Below, in pieces: positions 32,155 through 41,253 of a stretch of 64,000 nt of DNA. Below the pieces are notes generated by a model. The model saw only the letters and a program-made list of their open reading frames with translations, searched no databases and had not been told where the DNA came from. Origin of the DNA: CAZPQK01 sp964588695 (lineage in GTDB: Bacteria > Krumholzibacteriota > Krumholzibacteriia > WVZY01 > JAKEHA01); contig CAZPQK010000005.1 of assembly GCA_964588695.1 (NCBI GenBank), forward strand, positions 186,001 to 250,000, given 5' to 3'. The first letter of the stretch is position 1. The number at the start of each line of letters is the position of its first letter. The position numbers were made by a program, and so were the translations under genes.

Positions 32155-33306
32155 ATGAATATCAAGGTCCTGCTCGAGAAGATGATCGAGCTGGGGGCTT
32201 CCGACTTGCACATCAAGCCGGGCATTCCTCCTGTGGTGCGAGTCAACGGTAAGCTTCAGCGCACCGACTTCCCACCGCCCACCCCTAAGGAACTTGAAGA
32301 GGTCGCCCGCAAGGTGCTGACCCCATTGCAGCGGGAGAAGTTCGAGTCCACCCGCGAAGTGGATTTTGCATTTGGCGTGACCGGACTTGCACGGTTTCGA
32401 GCCAATTTCTACGTCCAGCGAAGCTCGATCGCCATGGTTTTTCGGCACGTTCCGGTGACCATTCGGACGATTGACGAGCTGGGATTGCCGCAGGTCATTA
32501 AGGACCTGGCCCTGCGCCCCCGGGGGATGGTGCTGGTGACCGGTACCGTCGGGTCGGGTAAGTCGACCACGATGGCGGCTATGATCCAGGAAATTAACAA
32601 AACCCTTAACAGCTCCATAATCACGGTGGAAGACCCGATCGAGTTTCTCCACCGCGACGACAAAGCGATCATTAACCAGCGCGAAGTTGGAAGTGACACC
32701 GCCGGTTTTAACGAAGCTCTCCGTCACATCCTACGACAAGATCCGAACGTGATCATGATCGGTGAGATTCGCGACATGGAAACCATGGAGATTGCGCTCA
32801 AAGCTGCCGACACCGGTCACTTTGTGATCAGCACGTTGCACACTATTGACGCACCGCAAACGATCAACCGAATTATTTCTTTCTTCCCGCCGCATCACCA
32901 TCAGGAGGTGCGCTACCTGCTCGCGTCAACGCTCCAGGGGGTAATCTCCCAGCGATTGATTCGTTCGTCCGACGGCCGCGCGCGAGTTCCCGCAGTCGAG
33001 GTGATGGTAACCAGTGGAACCATTCGCGACTGCATCATCAACCCCGAGAAAGCTGCTTCGTTGCATCAGGTCATGCGCGAAGGGGTAACGACCCACTCGA
33101 TGCAGACCTTCGACCAGGCGCTGATGTCGCTTTACCAGGAGGGGCGGATTACGCTCGACGACGCGCTGCGAGCCAGTTCCAAGCCGCACGAATTTACGCT
33201 GCGCTTGAAGGGCATCGAAGCGACGTCAGACAACAGTTGGTCGCAGTTCGAGAACGAGGCCGAAGAGGACAAGGCTCCCGAGAAGCTAACTATTGATAAA
33301 TTCTAG
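32155..33306 (+). CDS. PilT/PilU-type pilus retraction ATPase
   Basis: Hexameric secretion-type ATPase that powers pilus retraction. The 383-residue protein has the N-terminal domain (SDLHIKPGIPPVVRVNGKL), Walker A GTVGSGKSTTMA (near residue 128; usual form GPTGSGKST), an aspartate box (EDPIEFLH), Walker B MIGEIRDMETME and the histidine box (HFVISTLHT). The C-terminus (HSMQTFDQALMSLYQEG) is closer to PilU-like forms, and the canonical PilT AIRNLI motif is replaced by GTIRDCIINPEK, so PilT or PilU is left open. It lies between accB and accC, away from the pil operon. Confidence 0.85.
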   Translation: MNIKVLLEKMIELGASDLHIKPGIPPVVRVNGKLQRTDFPPPTPKELEEVARKVLTPLQREKFESTREVDFAFGVTGLARFRANFYVQRSSIAMVFRHVPVTIRTIDELGLPQVIKDLALRPRGMVLVTGTVGSGKSTTMAAMIQEINKTLNSSIITVEDPIEFLHRDDKAIINQREVGSDTAGFNEALRHILRQDPNVIMIGEIRDMETMEIALKAADTGHFVISTLHTIDAPQTINRIISFFPPHHHQEVRYLLASTLQGVISQRLIRSSDGRARVPAVEVMVTSGTIRDCIINPEKAASLHQVMREGVTTHSMQTFDQALMSLYQEGRITLDDALRASSKPHEFTLRLKGIEATSDNSWSQFENEAEEDKAPEKLTIDKF

Positions 33307-33364
33307 GGTTGCGCCTCCGAATTAACGTTTTCAAGCCCAAGCGGGCTGTGCTAACGTTGATTCC

Positions 33365-34747
33365 ATGTTCTCAAAAATATTAGTCGCCAACCGTGGGGAA
33401 ATTGCCCTGCGGATCCTCCGAGCATGCCGGGAAATGGGCATTGGCACGGTTGCGGTTCATAGCGAAGCCGACACCGAGTCGCTGCACGTCCGGTTTGCCG
33501 ACGAGGCCGTGTGTGTCGGTCCCAACGCTCCGGGCGAGAGCTACCTGAACGTCAACCGCATTATCTCCGCCGCTGAAATCACTCACGCCGACGCAATTCA
33601 TCCCGGCTATGGATTCCTCGCGGAAAACGCCGAGTTTGCCGAAGTCGTTGAATCGTGCGATATCCGCTGGATCGGTCCGTCACCGGTGGTCATTTCCGAA
33701 ATGGGAAACAAGTCGGTGGCTCGCTCTAAAATGCTGGCTGCGGGATTGCCCGTGGTTCCAGGTTCAGACGGTGCGGTCAAAGACGAGCAGGAAGCGCTGC
33801 GTGTGGCCGAAGAAATTGGTTATCCGGTTTTGATCAAGGCGTCGTCAGGTGGGGGCGGCAAAGGCATGCGGGTCGCGCGCAACGCCAGCGAACTGGCGAA
33901 CAGCGTACTCATTGCGAGCGCCGAGGCTGAAAGTGCGTTTGGCGATCCCTCCGTCTACTTGGAAAAGTACCTTCCCAATCCAAGACACATCGAAGTTCAG
34001 CTTCTGGGCGATCGCTACGGCAACATCGTTCATCTGGGCGAGCGTGACTGCTCGGTTCAGCGCCGTCACCAAAAGCTGATCGAAGAGTCGCCGTGTCGTT
34101 TTATCAGCGACAAGCTTCGTTCGCGTATCCATGACGCAGCAGTGCAGGGCGCGCAGGCGATGGGCTATTTTTCCGCGGGAACGATGGAGTTTCTGGTTCA
34201 GGATGACGAGTTTTATTTCATGGAAATGAACACTCGGATTCAGGTCGAACATCCGGTTAGTGAGATGGTAACCGGTCGCGATCTGATTAAGGAAATGATC
34301 ACCGTCGCGTCGGGGCAAAAACTGTCGTTCACGCAACGCGAAGTTGTGGTTGGTGGTCATTCAATCGAGTGTCGGGTTAATGCCGAAGATGCCGCCAATA
34401 ACTTTATGCCGTGTCCCGGGACAATCGATTTCGTTCATCTGCCGGGTGGCGCGGGCGTAAGAGTGGACAGCCATGTTTATCAGGGCTATAAGATTTCGCC
34501 GTTTTACGACTCGATGATTGCCAAAATCATCTGCCACGATGCAGACCGGGACTCGGCGCTCGACCGCATGGACCGCGCGCTGGAAGAGTGTGTGGTCGAA
34601 GGTTTAAAAACCACGATTCCGTTTCAACGAGCCATTCTGCGAGAGTCGCGGTTCCGCAATGGCGACTTCAGCACTAAGTATCTTGAAAACTATCACTGGG
34701 ACGGCGGCGACTTGAGTTTTGGCGAAGCCAACCGTGATGCTGCCTAG
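33365..34747 (+). CDS. accC: acetyl-CoA carboxylase, biotin carboxylase subunit
   Basis: ATP-dependent carboxylation of biotin on AccB, the first step of fatty acid synthesis. MFSKILVANRGEIALRILRACREMG, VHSEADTESLHVRFADEAV, the ATP-grasp glycine loop (KASSGGGGKGMRVA) and the active-site stretch EMNTRIQVEHPVSEMVTG identify it. Length 460 is slightly above the usual 445. It is 58 bases after the pilT-like gene, in a gap with an AGCCC-AAGC-GGGCT hairpin. Confidence 0.95.
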   Translation: MFSKILVANRGEIALRILRACREMGIGTVAVHSEADTESLHVRFADEAVCVGPNAPGESYLNVNRIISAAEITHADAIHPGYGFLAENAEFAEVVESCDIRWIGPSPVVISEMGNKSVARSKMLAAGLPVVPGSDGAVKDEQEALRVAEEIGYPVLIKASSGGGGKGMRVARNASELANSVLIASAEAESAFGDPSVYLEKYLPNPRHIEVQLLGDRYGNIVHLGERDCSVQRRHQKLIEESPCRFISDKLRSRIHDAAVQGAQAMGYFSAGTMEFLVQDDEFYFMEMNTRIQVEHPVSEMVTGRDLIKEMITVASGQKLSFTQREVVVGGHSIECRVNAEDAANNFMPCPGTIDFVHLPGGAGVRVDSHVYQGYKISPFYDSMIAKIICHDADRDSALDRMDRALEECVVEGLKTTIPFQRAILRESRFRNGDFSTKYLENYHWDGGDLSFGEANRDAA

Positions 34748-34759
34748 GCGTTCGCAAGC

Positions 34760-37006
34760 ATGACAGGTCGTTCTAAGCTGTTCGTGTCCATTACCCTGGT
34801 GTCGCTGGCCTTGTTCTGGTCGGTCGGCCTCGCTACGCGTTCATCCGGGGACTGGCCGTTTGCCGCCGAAACAAGTATTACGGCGGTCGACAACTTGTCG
34901 GGCCCGTTCGGGTCGCTCCTCGCGTGGCTGGTTTACCGCGGTCTCGGCGCGATATTCTGCTGGGTGATTCCGGCCGTGCTGTTTGCCTACGGACTATTTG
35001 CCTTCCACAGTGTTCGTCCGCGCATCAACCGCCTTGCGGTGAAGGTGCTGGTGCTGACAGTCTTGCTCAATGCCATGTTTGCGCTGACGCCGTACGCCGA
35101 CACGTCGCTTGCACTACGCGGTTCGATAGGTGATGGCATCGCGTCGGTGCTTTCGACCGTCGCCGGACAGATCGGTAGTACGATCGTCGTTATCGCCAGT
35201 ATCCTGCTGGTGCTCTCGACCGAGCTGGGGCGACTGCGAGGCCTGGTCCGGGTGCCTTCGTTTGCCGGGTTCAGCCGTGTCGGAGCGCGTGCCACTCACT
35301 GGTTGGGCGATGCCCGCGATCGCGTCGCCGAGATGTTTGCGAGAGAAGAGCACTACGACGACGATGAATCGCCAGCGGAAGCAGACTCCAGAGAGCCGGA
35401 CCTGTACGGAGTAGAAGACACGATCGAAGAAGTCGAAGACATCGAAGTGGTGGCACCGCCGGCAGGCGTAGCGGTGACTGGCGCGTTTGACGCCAGGCCC
35501 GTCCGCCCCAAGTCAAAGTCCAAGCCGAAGCCCAAGCAGAGCGACGGGCCCAAGAAGCCTCTTTCGCAGGCAACCCTTCCTTCGTTGGAACTACTCGACC
35601 GTGACAACGGTGAGTCTGGAGAAACGTACTCCGCCGAAGCGCTAAAGTCGTGGAGCACGGTCCTGGAAGACAAACTCGCCAATTATGGGGTCGAAGGTAA
35701 AGTGACGTCGGTGCATCACGGGCCGGTGGTTACAACATTCGAGTTTGAACCCGCAGCTGGAGTTCGCATCCAGCAGATTACCAGTCGCGCCGACGACCTC
35801 GCGCTGGCGATGCGTGCGCGAAGTCTGCGGATGATAGCGCCTATCCCGGGGCGCGCGGCGGTTGGTATAGAAATTCCAAATCCCAAGAGCCGCGTGGTTT
35901 ACCTATACGATGTGTTGACTCAGATAAACGAGCAGCAGCGTTATTCCGGCGTAATGCTCGGGCTGTCGGTTGACGTGGTGGGTAAGCCGTTCGCCATGAA
36001 TCTGTGCGATGCGCCGCACTTGTTGATTGCGGGTACCACAGGGTCAGGTAAAAGCGTGTGTCTTAACGCTATCCTGGCCAGCATCCTGTTTCAGTATCGC
36101 CCCGAAGACGTGCAACTGATCCTGGTCGATCCAAAAATGGTCGAGATGTCGCTGTACAACGGGATTCCTCATCTAATGCACCCGGTTATCACCGACCCGA
36201 AAGAAGCAGCCAAGGCAATGGAATACCTGGTTGCCGAAATGGGACGGCGCAACAAACTGTTTCAGAAGCACGCGGTACGTAATATCGCCAGCTACAACGC
36301 CAAGCTGGCGATGGGGAAGATCGAAGTGGAAGAAGGCGAAGATCCGCCCGAGAAGCTTCCCTACATCGTACTCATGGTTGACGAGTTGGGTGACCTTGCG
36401 CTGGCCAAGGGAACCGATATCGGTACTTTGCTAACCCGCCTCGCGCAAATGGCGCGCGCCGCAGGCATCCACATGGTGCTGGCGACTCAACGTCCTTCGG
36501 TTGATGTGTTGATTGGAAAGACCAAAGCCAACTTTCCAACGCGGATCGCGTTCCGAGTGGCGACCAAAGTGGACTCGCGGACAATTCTGGACACGATCGG
36601 TGCTGATAAGTTGTTGGGTAAAGGCGACATGTTGTTCATGGACGCAATGAACCCGTCGCCGCTACGGCTTCACGGTGCGTGGGTCGCGGAGAAAGAACTC
36701 GAATCGCTGATAGATCATTGGAAGGGTTACGAGTTCGACGAAGCCAGCTTGAACTTTCACGCCAATCGGGTGGGAGGCGCCGACCCAGACGATGATTTGG
36801 ACCCGCTGTTCGAAGACGCAGTGGGCGTTGTGGTACAGTTCAAGCAGGGGTCGACCTCGCTCTTGCAGCGCAGGTTGCATATCGGCTATGCCCGGGCCGC
36901 GCGCGTCCTCGATCAATTAGAACAAAATGGAATTGTTGGCCCGCCCGACGGCTCTAAGCCGCGGGAAGTCTACCTTGATGCGGTCGAGCGCATCGAAGAC
37001 CGCTAG
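34760..37006 (+). CDS. ftsK: DNA translocase FtsK/SpoIIIE
   Basis: Septal DNA pump that clears chromosomes at division. The 748-residue protein has about four N-terminal membrane helices (within 1-165), an acidic and Lys/Pro-rich linker (about 190-300), the motor with Walker A AGTTGSGKSVCLN and Walker B IVLMVDELGDLAL, and the C-terminal gamma winged helix (AVGVVVQFKQGSTSLLQRRL) that reads polar DNA motifs. Complete and typical; the linker is shorter than in E. coli. Confidence 0.95.
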   Translation: MTGRSKLFVSITLVSLALFWSVGLATRSSGDWPFAAETSITAVDNLSGPFGSLLAWLVYRGLGAIFCWVIPAVLFAYGLFAFHSVRPRINRLAVKVLVLTVLLNAMFALTPYADTSLALRGSIGDGIASVLSTVAGQIGSTIVVIASILLVLSTELGRLRGLVRVPSFAGFSRVGARATHWLGDARDRVAEMFAREEHYDDDESPAEADSREPDLYGVEDTIEEVEDIEVVAPPAGVAVTGAFDARPVRPKSKSKPKPKQSDGPKKPLSQATLPSLELLDRDNGESGETYSAEALKSWSTVLEDKLANYGVEGKVTSVHHGPVVTTFEFEPAAGVRIQQITSRADDLALAMRARSLRMIAPIPGRAAVGIEIPNPKSRVVYLYDVLTQINEQQRYSGVMLGLSVDVVGKPFAMNLCDAPHLLIAGTTGSGKSVCLNAILASILFQYRPEDVQLILVDPKMVEMSLYNGIPHLMHPVITDPKEAAKAMEYLVAEMGRRNKLFQKHAVRNIASYNAKLAMGKIEVEEGEDPPEKLPYIVLMVDELGDLALAKGTDIGTLLTRLAQMARAAGIHMVLATQRPSVDVLIGKTKANFPTRIAFRVATKVDSRTILDTIGADKLLGKGDMLFMDAMNPSPLRLHGAWVAEKELESLIDHWKGYEFDEASLNFHANRVGGADPDDDLDPLFEDAVGVVVQFKQGSTSLLQRRLHIGYARAARVLDQLEQNGIVGPPDGSKPREVYLDAVERIEDR

Positions 37007-37011
37007 CGCTT

Positions 37012-38337
37012 GTGAAAACCTACATCGTCACACTTGGTTGTCCCAAAAACCTGGTCGACAGCGAAGCCACCGCCAACGTGTTACGCCACGCCGGATGCTC
37101 GCTGACCGACGATCCGGCCGACGCCGACCTGTTGATGGTGGGCGCCTGCTCGTTTTTGGACTCATCCTGGAATGAAACCGTCGACGAGGTGCATCGCCTG
37201 GCCGAATTCAAGCACGGCGAAACCAAACGTCTGGTGTTGATGGGATGTCTGCCGCGTCATCGCAACGAAGATCTGGAAAACGATCTTCCGATGGTCGATC
37301 ACTTTCTTCCTACCGGTGCCCATGAACGACTCGCCGACCTGGTGAGTCAGTGGCGCGGTGGGGAGGAGGCAAGTCGAATCGTGGCCGCCAACGGGGCGAA
37401 CCGATTCGCCGGCCTGGTGGATCGAGAGTTGTTTACCCCCGGCCACACGGCATATGTAAAGGTGGCCGAAGGTTGTAATCGCAAATGCACCTTCTGCGCG
37501 ATTCCAACAATTCGCGGCCGGATGGAGTCGCGGCCGCTTGCCGATGTCGTCGCGGAGGTTGGTTCACTGGTCGACCGCGGGGTCAAAGAGGTGACCCTGT
37601 TGGCCCAGGATATTATTGCGTACCGTTCGGGAAGCGACAATTTCTTTGACCTGGTGTCTGCGATCGCTGACACTGGTATAGATTGGGTTCGGATTTTCTA
37701 TTTGCACCCGGCGGGTATGTCGATTGACCACATTCGCCGGGTGTTTGATCTCGACTCGGTATGTCCCTATCTGGAAATGCCGGTGCAGCACGCTTCGAGT
37801 TCGTTGCTGGCCAGCATGAAGCGATCCTACGATCGGAACCACGTCGTCGGTTTGCTTCGTGACATTCGCGATGCTTATCCCGACGCGGTCATTCGTAGCG
37901 AAGTCATCGTCGGGTTCCCCGGCGAAACCGATAGCGAGTTTGATGACCTCAAGGATTTCGTTGCCGAGATGGCGTTTGATGCGCTCGGCGTGTTTCCTTT
38001 TTCGCCTGAGCCCGGAACCGTGGCCGCAAGTTTATCCGGCGCGGTTGCCCAGCGGACGATCGCCGACCGTGTATCCGAATTGAGTACCGTGCAAGAGGCG
38101 GTATCGTTCGGTCAACGCAGCCGTTTTTTGGGTCGAAAGCTCGACGTACTCGTAGATCGCGTGGTTGAGGTGGACGAATGTTACGAAGGCTGCGGCGTCG
38201 CGGGTAGATTCTTTGGACAAGCGCTGGAAATTGACGGAGAGGTCTACGTGGAGGGAACGGCGCGAGTAGGTGAGTTTGTGACGGTGGAAATCACCGACAC
38301 CGATGTATTTGACATGCGTGGAAAAGTAATATCTTAG
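37012..38337 (+). CDS. rimO: ribosomal protein S12 methylthiotransferase RimO
   Basis: Radical-SAM enzyme adding a methylthio group to an aspartate of ribosomal protein S12. The start KTYIVTLGCPKNLVDSEA is diagnostic for RimO rather than MiaB. The N-terminal domain has three cluster cysteines (residue 10, near 46 and near 80); the radical-SAM triad is CNRKCTFCAIP near residue 153; a TRAM domain ends the 441 residues. GTG start 37012 lies 5 bases after ftsK. Confidence 0.94.
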   Translation: MKTYIVTLGCPKNLVDSEATANVLRHAGCSLTDDPADADLLMVGACSFLDSSWNETVDEVHRLAEFKHGETKRLVLMGCLPRHRNEDLENDLPMVDHFLPTGAHERLADLVSQWRGGEEASRIVAANGANRFAGLVDRELFTPGHTAYVKVAEGCNRKCTFCAIPTIRGRMESRPLADVVAEVGSLVDRGVKEVTLLAQDIIAYRSGSDNFFDLVSAIADTGIDWVRIFYLHPAGMSIDHIRRVFDLDSVCPYLEMPVQHASSSLLASMKRSYDRNHVVGLLRDIRDAYPDAVIRSEVIVGFPGETDSEFDDLKDFVAEMAFDALGVFPFSPEPGTVAASLSGAVAQRTIADRVSELSTVQEAVSFGQRSRFLGRKLDVLVDRVVEVDECYEGCGVAGRFFGQALEIDGEVYVEGTARVGEFVTVEITDTDVFDMRGKVIS

Positions 38338-38371
38338 AAGTAGTTAGGAACACTCCCCTGTAGGAGGCAGA

Positions 38372-39013
38372 GTGAACATCTCTCGTGTAATCGGCGCTTG
38401 CGCGTTGCTGGCGATTGTCGTTGTCGGCGTCCAACCGGCGGCGGCGCAGGATGGTCCGCGAACGAACCTGGATGTAATGACAAGCCTGGCCACCGATTTG
38501 GCCGAAGGGTTTGTGGCTGAGTTCGCGGGGACTGTGAACCAGCGCGGGGTGTCCATAAAAAGCATCGGCACTACTGAGGAGTACCGATTCCTAACCAACG
38601 TGATGACTTCGGTTCTCGAATCGCGCGGCGTCCCGGTTTATTTGCCTGCGGCTACGGGGCACAATGCGTTCCGGCTTGAGTTGGAAGCGATGGAGTTTGC
38701 CTTAGGGTACCGTCGGGTGTACCGCGCGTATCTCGTGGGCGGGAAACGAGTCGAGCGGTTTGCTGCGCTTTCTTTGCGCGCGCAACTTGTTGATCCGGGA
38801 CAGGAATCGGTCGTCTGGGTATCTGGAGCTCGCCGTGATTTTGCCGATGAGTTTTCGAATTCGTTTCGCCAACCAGTCGAAGAAAGTACCTACGCCTTCA
38901 CGCGCCCCGAGGCCCCGAGTGGCACCTGGGGTAAATTGGTGGAGCCGGTTTTCGTAAGTGGAATTATCGTTGGACTCATATACTTATTCTTTTCCAACCA
39001 AACTGACGAGTAA
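38372..39013 (+). CDS. unknown exported protein with C-terminal membrane helix
   Basis: A 213-residue protein of no family I recognise. Signal peptide about residues 1-25 (ending QPAAAQ), a mixed alpha/beta body with EEYRFLTNVMTSVLESRGV and YRRVYRAYLVGGKRVERFAA, and a C-terminal helix (EPVFVSGIIVGLIYLFF, about 190-207) that should anchor it, with a short charged tail. GTG start 38372 follows TAGGAGG. It precedes a TPR lipoprotein and bamD, suggesting an envelope role. Confidence 0.7.
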   Translation: MNISRVIGACALLAIVVVGVQPAAAQDGPRTNLDVMTSLATDLAEGFVAEFAGTVNQRGVSIKSIGTTEEYRFLTNVMTSVLESRGVPVYLPAATGHNAFRLELEAMEFALGYRRVYRAYLVGGKRVERFAALSLRAQLVDPGQESVVWVSGARRDFADEFSNSFRQPVEESTYAFTRPEAPSGTWGKLVEPVFVSGIIVGLIYLFFSNQTDE

Positions 39014-39932
39014 GTCAATTCGTCGATTGCTGCACGCCTGGGCTTTGATATGCGTCATGGGGGCCTTACTGGTTTCCTGTGCCGGAGACGACAAGACCAT
39101 GGACGAAATCCAGGCTGCATTCGAGCGCCGTGATTATCGCGAAACGGTCGCCTTGTGTCGCCACGCGGTTCGTAACGGCGTCGATCACGAGCGGCTCGGC
39201 TTGTACCACGGCTACGCGTTGGTGGGAATGAATCGCGACTACGAGGGATACCAGGAATTGGACAAGGTTGTCGCCGACCGACCCGAGTTCGTACCCGAAG
39301 TATCGCGGATGCTCTATTCGATGGCGCTTCCCGCGTTTAAAGACGGCCAGCGTAAGAAGGCCGCGCGTCGAATGCAAAAAGCCGCCGAGGTGGATCCCGC
39401 GTTCAGTCTTGGCGCCTACCAGTATCTTATCGCCGATGAGTATTTTGAACTGAACAACTACGAGCAGGCGGCGGTCAGCTATCAAACCGCTCTGCGCGAG
39501 CGTCCCGACACTTCTGCGGCGGAACCGGCGCTTATTAATCTGGCGGAGTGCTACCGGTCGCTGGGCGAAGCATCGCTGGCGGCTGAAACGCTCAATCGTT
39601 ATTTGGAGGCATACCCGCGAGGCGAACACGCCACGGCAACCAAATGGGCGCTGGTGAATCTCGCGTTTGAGCGGGGCGAAAAAGCATTCGTGATGGGGAA
39701 CTACGAGCACGCTGTTGATGTACTCAATGATGTGCTGCGCAAAACTAGCAACCGTGGTCTGCGCCAGAAAACGCGGTTTCTTTTGGGAGAGTCTTACGAA
39801 GCGCTTGGTTCATTTGACCAGGCTTACGTGGAGTACAAGAAGATTATTGACGACGATCGCGGCGCGTCGGGCCGGATTGTGGAGCGGGCTCGCGAAAAGA
39901 TACGAGCCTTTAGAGAAGCAGGACTTAATTAA
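38958..39932 (+). CDS. TPR lipoprotein upstream of bamD
   Basis: A lipobox VMGALLVSC (Cys near residue 41 from the ATG) is followed by TPR-like repeats, for example YEQAAVSYQTALRERP and YEHAVDVLNDVLRKT. The only in-frame ATG is 38958, which overlaps the preceding gene by 56 bases and leaves a long N-terminal region; TTG 39027 would give a signal without positive charge. The start is therefore uncertain. Its TAA overlaps the bamD ATG (TAATG). It may work with BamD or be a divergent paralogue; not known. Confidence 0.75.
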   Translation: MELSLDSYTYSFPTKLTSKSIRRLLHAWALICVMGALLVSCAGDDKTMDEIQAAFERRDYRETVALCRHAVRNGVDHERLGLYHGYALVGMNRDYEGYQELDKVVADRPEFVPEVSRMLYSMALPAFKDGQRKKAARRMQKAAEVDPAFSLGAYQYLIADEYFELNNYEQAAVSYQTALRERPDTSAAEPALINLAECYRSLGEASLAAETLNRYLEAYPRGEHATATKWALVNLAFERGEKAFVMGNYEHAVDVLNDVLRKTSNRGLRQKTRFLLGESYEALGSFDQAYVEYKKIIDDDRGASGRIVERAREKIRAFREAGLN

Positions 39933-40675
39933 TGATGCGGACTATTGGGCTATTGCTTGTCGTTGTGTTTTTAACCGCAGGCTGTGGGGGGATGCCTTCG
40001 ATTCCCAAGCAATCCAACGCGATTCTTGCCAAAGCCAACGACAACTTTGAGAATGGACGCTACTTTCAGTCGGCCGAACTGTACAAGGCCTTCCTGGCTC
40101 AGTTTCCCGGCGACGACCAAAGCGACTTTGCTCAATTTCGGTTGGCCGAGAGTTATCGTCTCGACAAGCAGTACCCGCTGGCTGCAATCGAATATCAGCT
40201 GGTGCTTTCCAACTATGGGTATAGTGAGTATGTCGACGACGCGTTGTTCTACACCGGTGTTACTTTCTTTGAAGAAATGCCTGCTGCCAACAAAGACTTG
40301 CAAAAAGCGCGTGACGCCCTGTCGCGTTTTGAACAGTTCCAGCAGACGTTTCCGCAAAGCCCGCTAATGCCCCAAGCACTGGAGTACGTTCAGGAAATCA
40401 AAAAGCGGCTGGCCGAAAAGGACTATCGCAACGCCAGTTTTTATTTTGGACGCAAGCGGTTTCGCGCCGCAATCATCTATCTCGACAAAGTCTTGGAAAA
40501 CTATCCGGGCAACGAGTACTGGGCGCGGGCGGCCTATATGAAGGGGCTTATTCGCCTGCAGCAGGGTGAACACGACGATGCGGCTAAGCTTTTTTCCGAC
40601 GTTGTTGCCTACCCTCAGGACGTCGACGTCAAGTCCCTGGCCCAGGAAAAGTTGGGCGAGCTGAGTTCGCAGTGA
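39932..40675 (+). CDS. bamD: outer membrane assembly lipoprotein BamD
   Basis: Essential lipoprotein of the BAM complex that inserts outer-membrane proteins with BamA (53379). 247 residues: signal with lipobox VVFLTAGC, then about five TPR units, starting KANDNFENGRYFQSAELYKAFL and RLAESYRLDKQYPLAAIEYQ, as in the YfiO family. Its TGA overlaps the nadD GTG. Confidence 0.9.
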   Translation: MMRTIGLLLVVVFLTAGCGGMPSIPKQSNAILAKANDNFENGRYFQSAELYKAFLAQFPGDDQSDFAQFRLAESYRLDKQYPLAAIEYQLVLSNYGYSEYVDDALFYTGVTFFEEMPAANKDLQKARDALSRFEQFQQTFPQSPLMPQALEYVQEIKKRLAEKDYRNASFYFGRKRFRAAIIYLDKVLENYPGNEYWARAAYMKGLIRLQQGEHDDAAKLFSDVVAYPQDVDVKSLAQEKLGELSSQ

Positions 40676-41253
40676 GGCGAGTCGGCATTTTGGGGGGATC
40701 CTTCAATCCACCCCACGTTGCGCACCTCGCCATGGCGCGGTTGGCACGCGATGAACTCGAACTCGACACCGTGTTGTTCATGCCGGCTTATTCTCCACCG
40801 CATAAAGACGACGAAAACGTTCTCGACTTCGATACACGGGTTGCGATGCTTCGTCTGGCGACAAAGGACGAACCCAGCGTCCAAGTTTCCTTGATGGAAG
40901 CCGAACGATCCGGCCCGTCGTTTACAGTAGATTTGCTGTCGGCCTACCGCGCTGATCACGCCGACGATATTTACTTTATCGTCGGTGCCGATAGCCTGCG
41001 CGATCTGCCCACGTGGAAAAACCCCAACGATGTAATGCGGCTTGCGACTTTGGTTGTGTTTCCTCGCGACGAAATCGGCTTAAGGTTGCCGGTTCCCGGT
41101 CCGGCGTCGGTGGTAGTGATCGAACAGTCTGTCCCTGCGGTTTCGTCTACCGATATCCGCAAGCGCGCGGTCGCGGGCGAGACCCTGGATGGGATGGTTG
41201 CGCCCGGCGTGGCAGACTTTATCCGCGCGCATCACGTCTACGGGGGTGGCTAG
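40672..41253 (+). CDS. nadD: nicotinate-nucleotide adenylyltransferase NadD
   Basis: Converts nicotinate mononucleotide to deamido-NAD. GILGGSFNPPHVAHLAMAR is the adenylyltransferase motif; VPAVSSTDIRKRAVAGETL near residue 155 is the second (ISSTxIR) motif; FIVGADSLRDLPTWKNP is typical. GTG start 40672 overlaps the bamD stop (GTGA). 193 residues, followed directly by polA. Confidence 0.93.
   Translation: MRRVGILGGSFNPPHVAHLAMARLARDELELDTVLFMPAYSPPHKDDENVLDFDTRVAMLRLATKDEPSVQVSLMEAERSGPSFTVDLLSAYRADHADDIYFIVGADSLRDLPTWKNPNDVMRLATLVVFPRDEIGLRLPVPGPASVVVIEQSVPAVSSTDIRKRAVAGETLDGMVAPGVADFIRAHHVYGGG

Noticed and set aside
33307..33364. Hairpin AGCCC-AAGC-GGGCT before accC as a terminator
   Set aside because: Stem of only 5 bp without a T run; kept as a remark in the accC entry.
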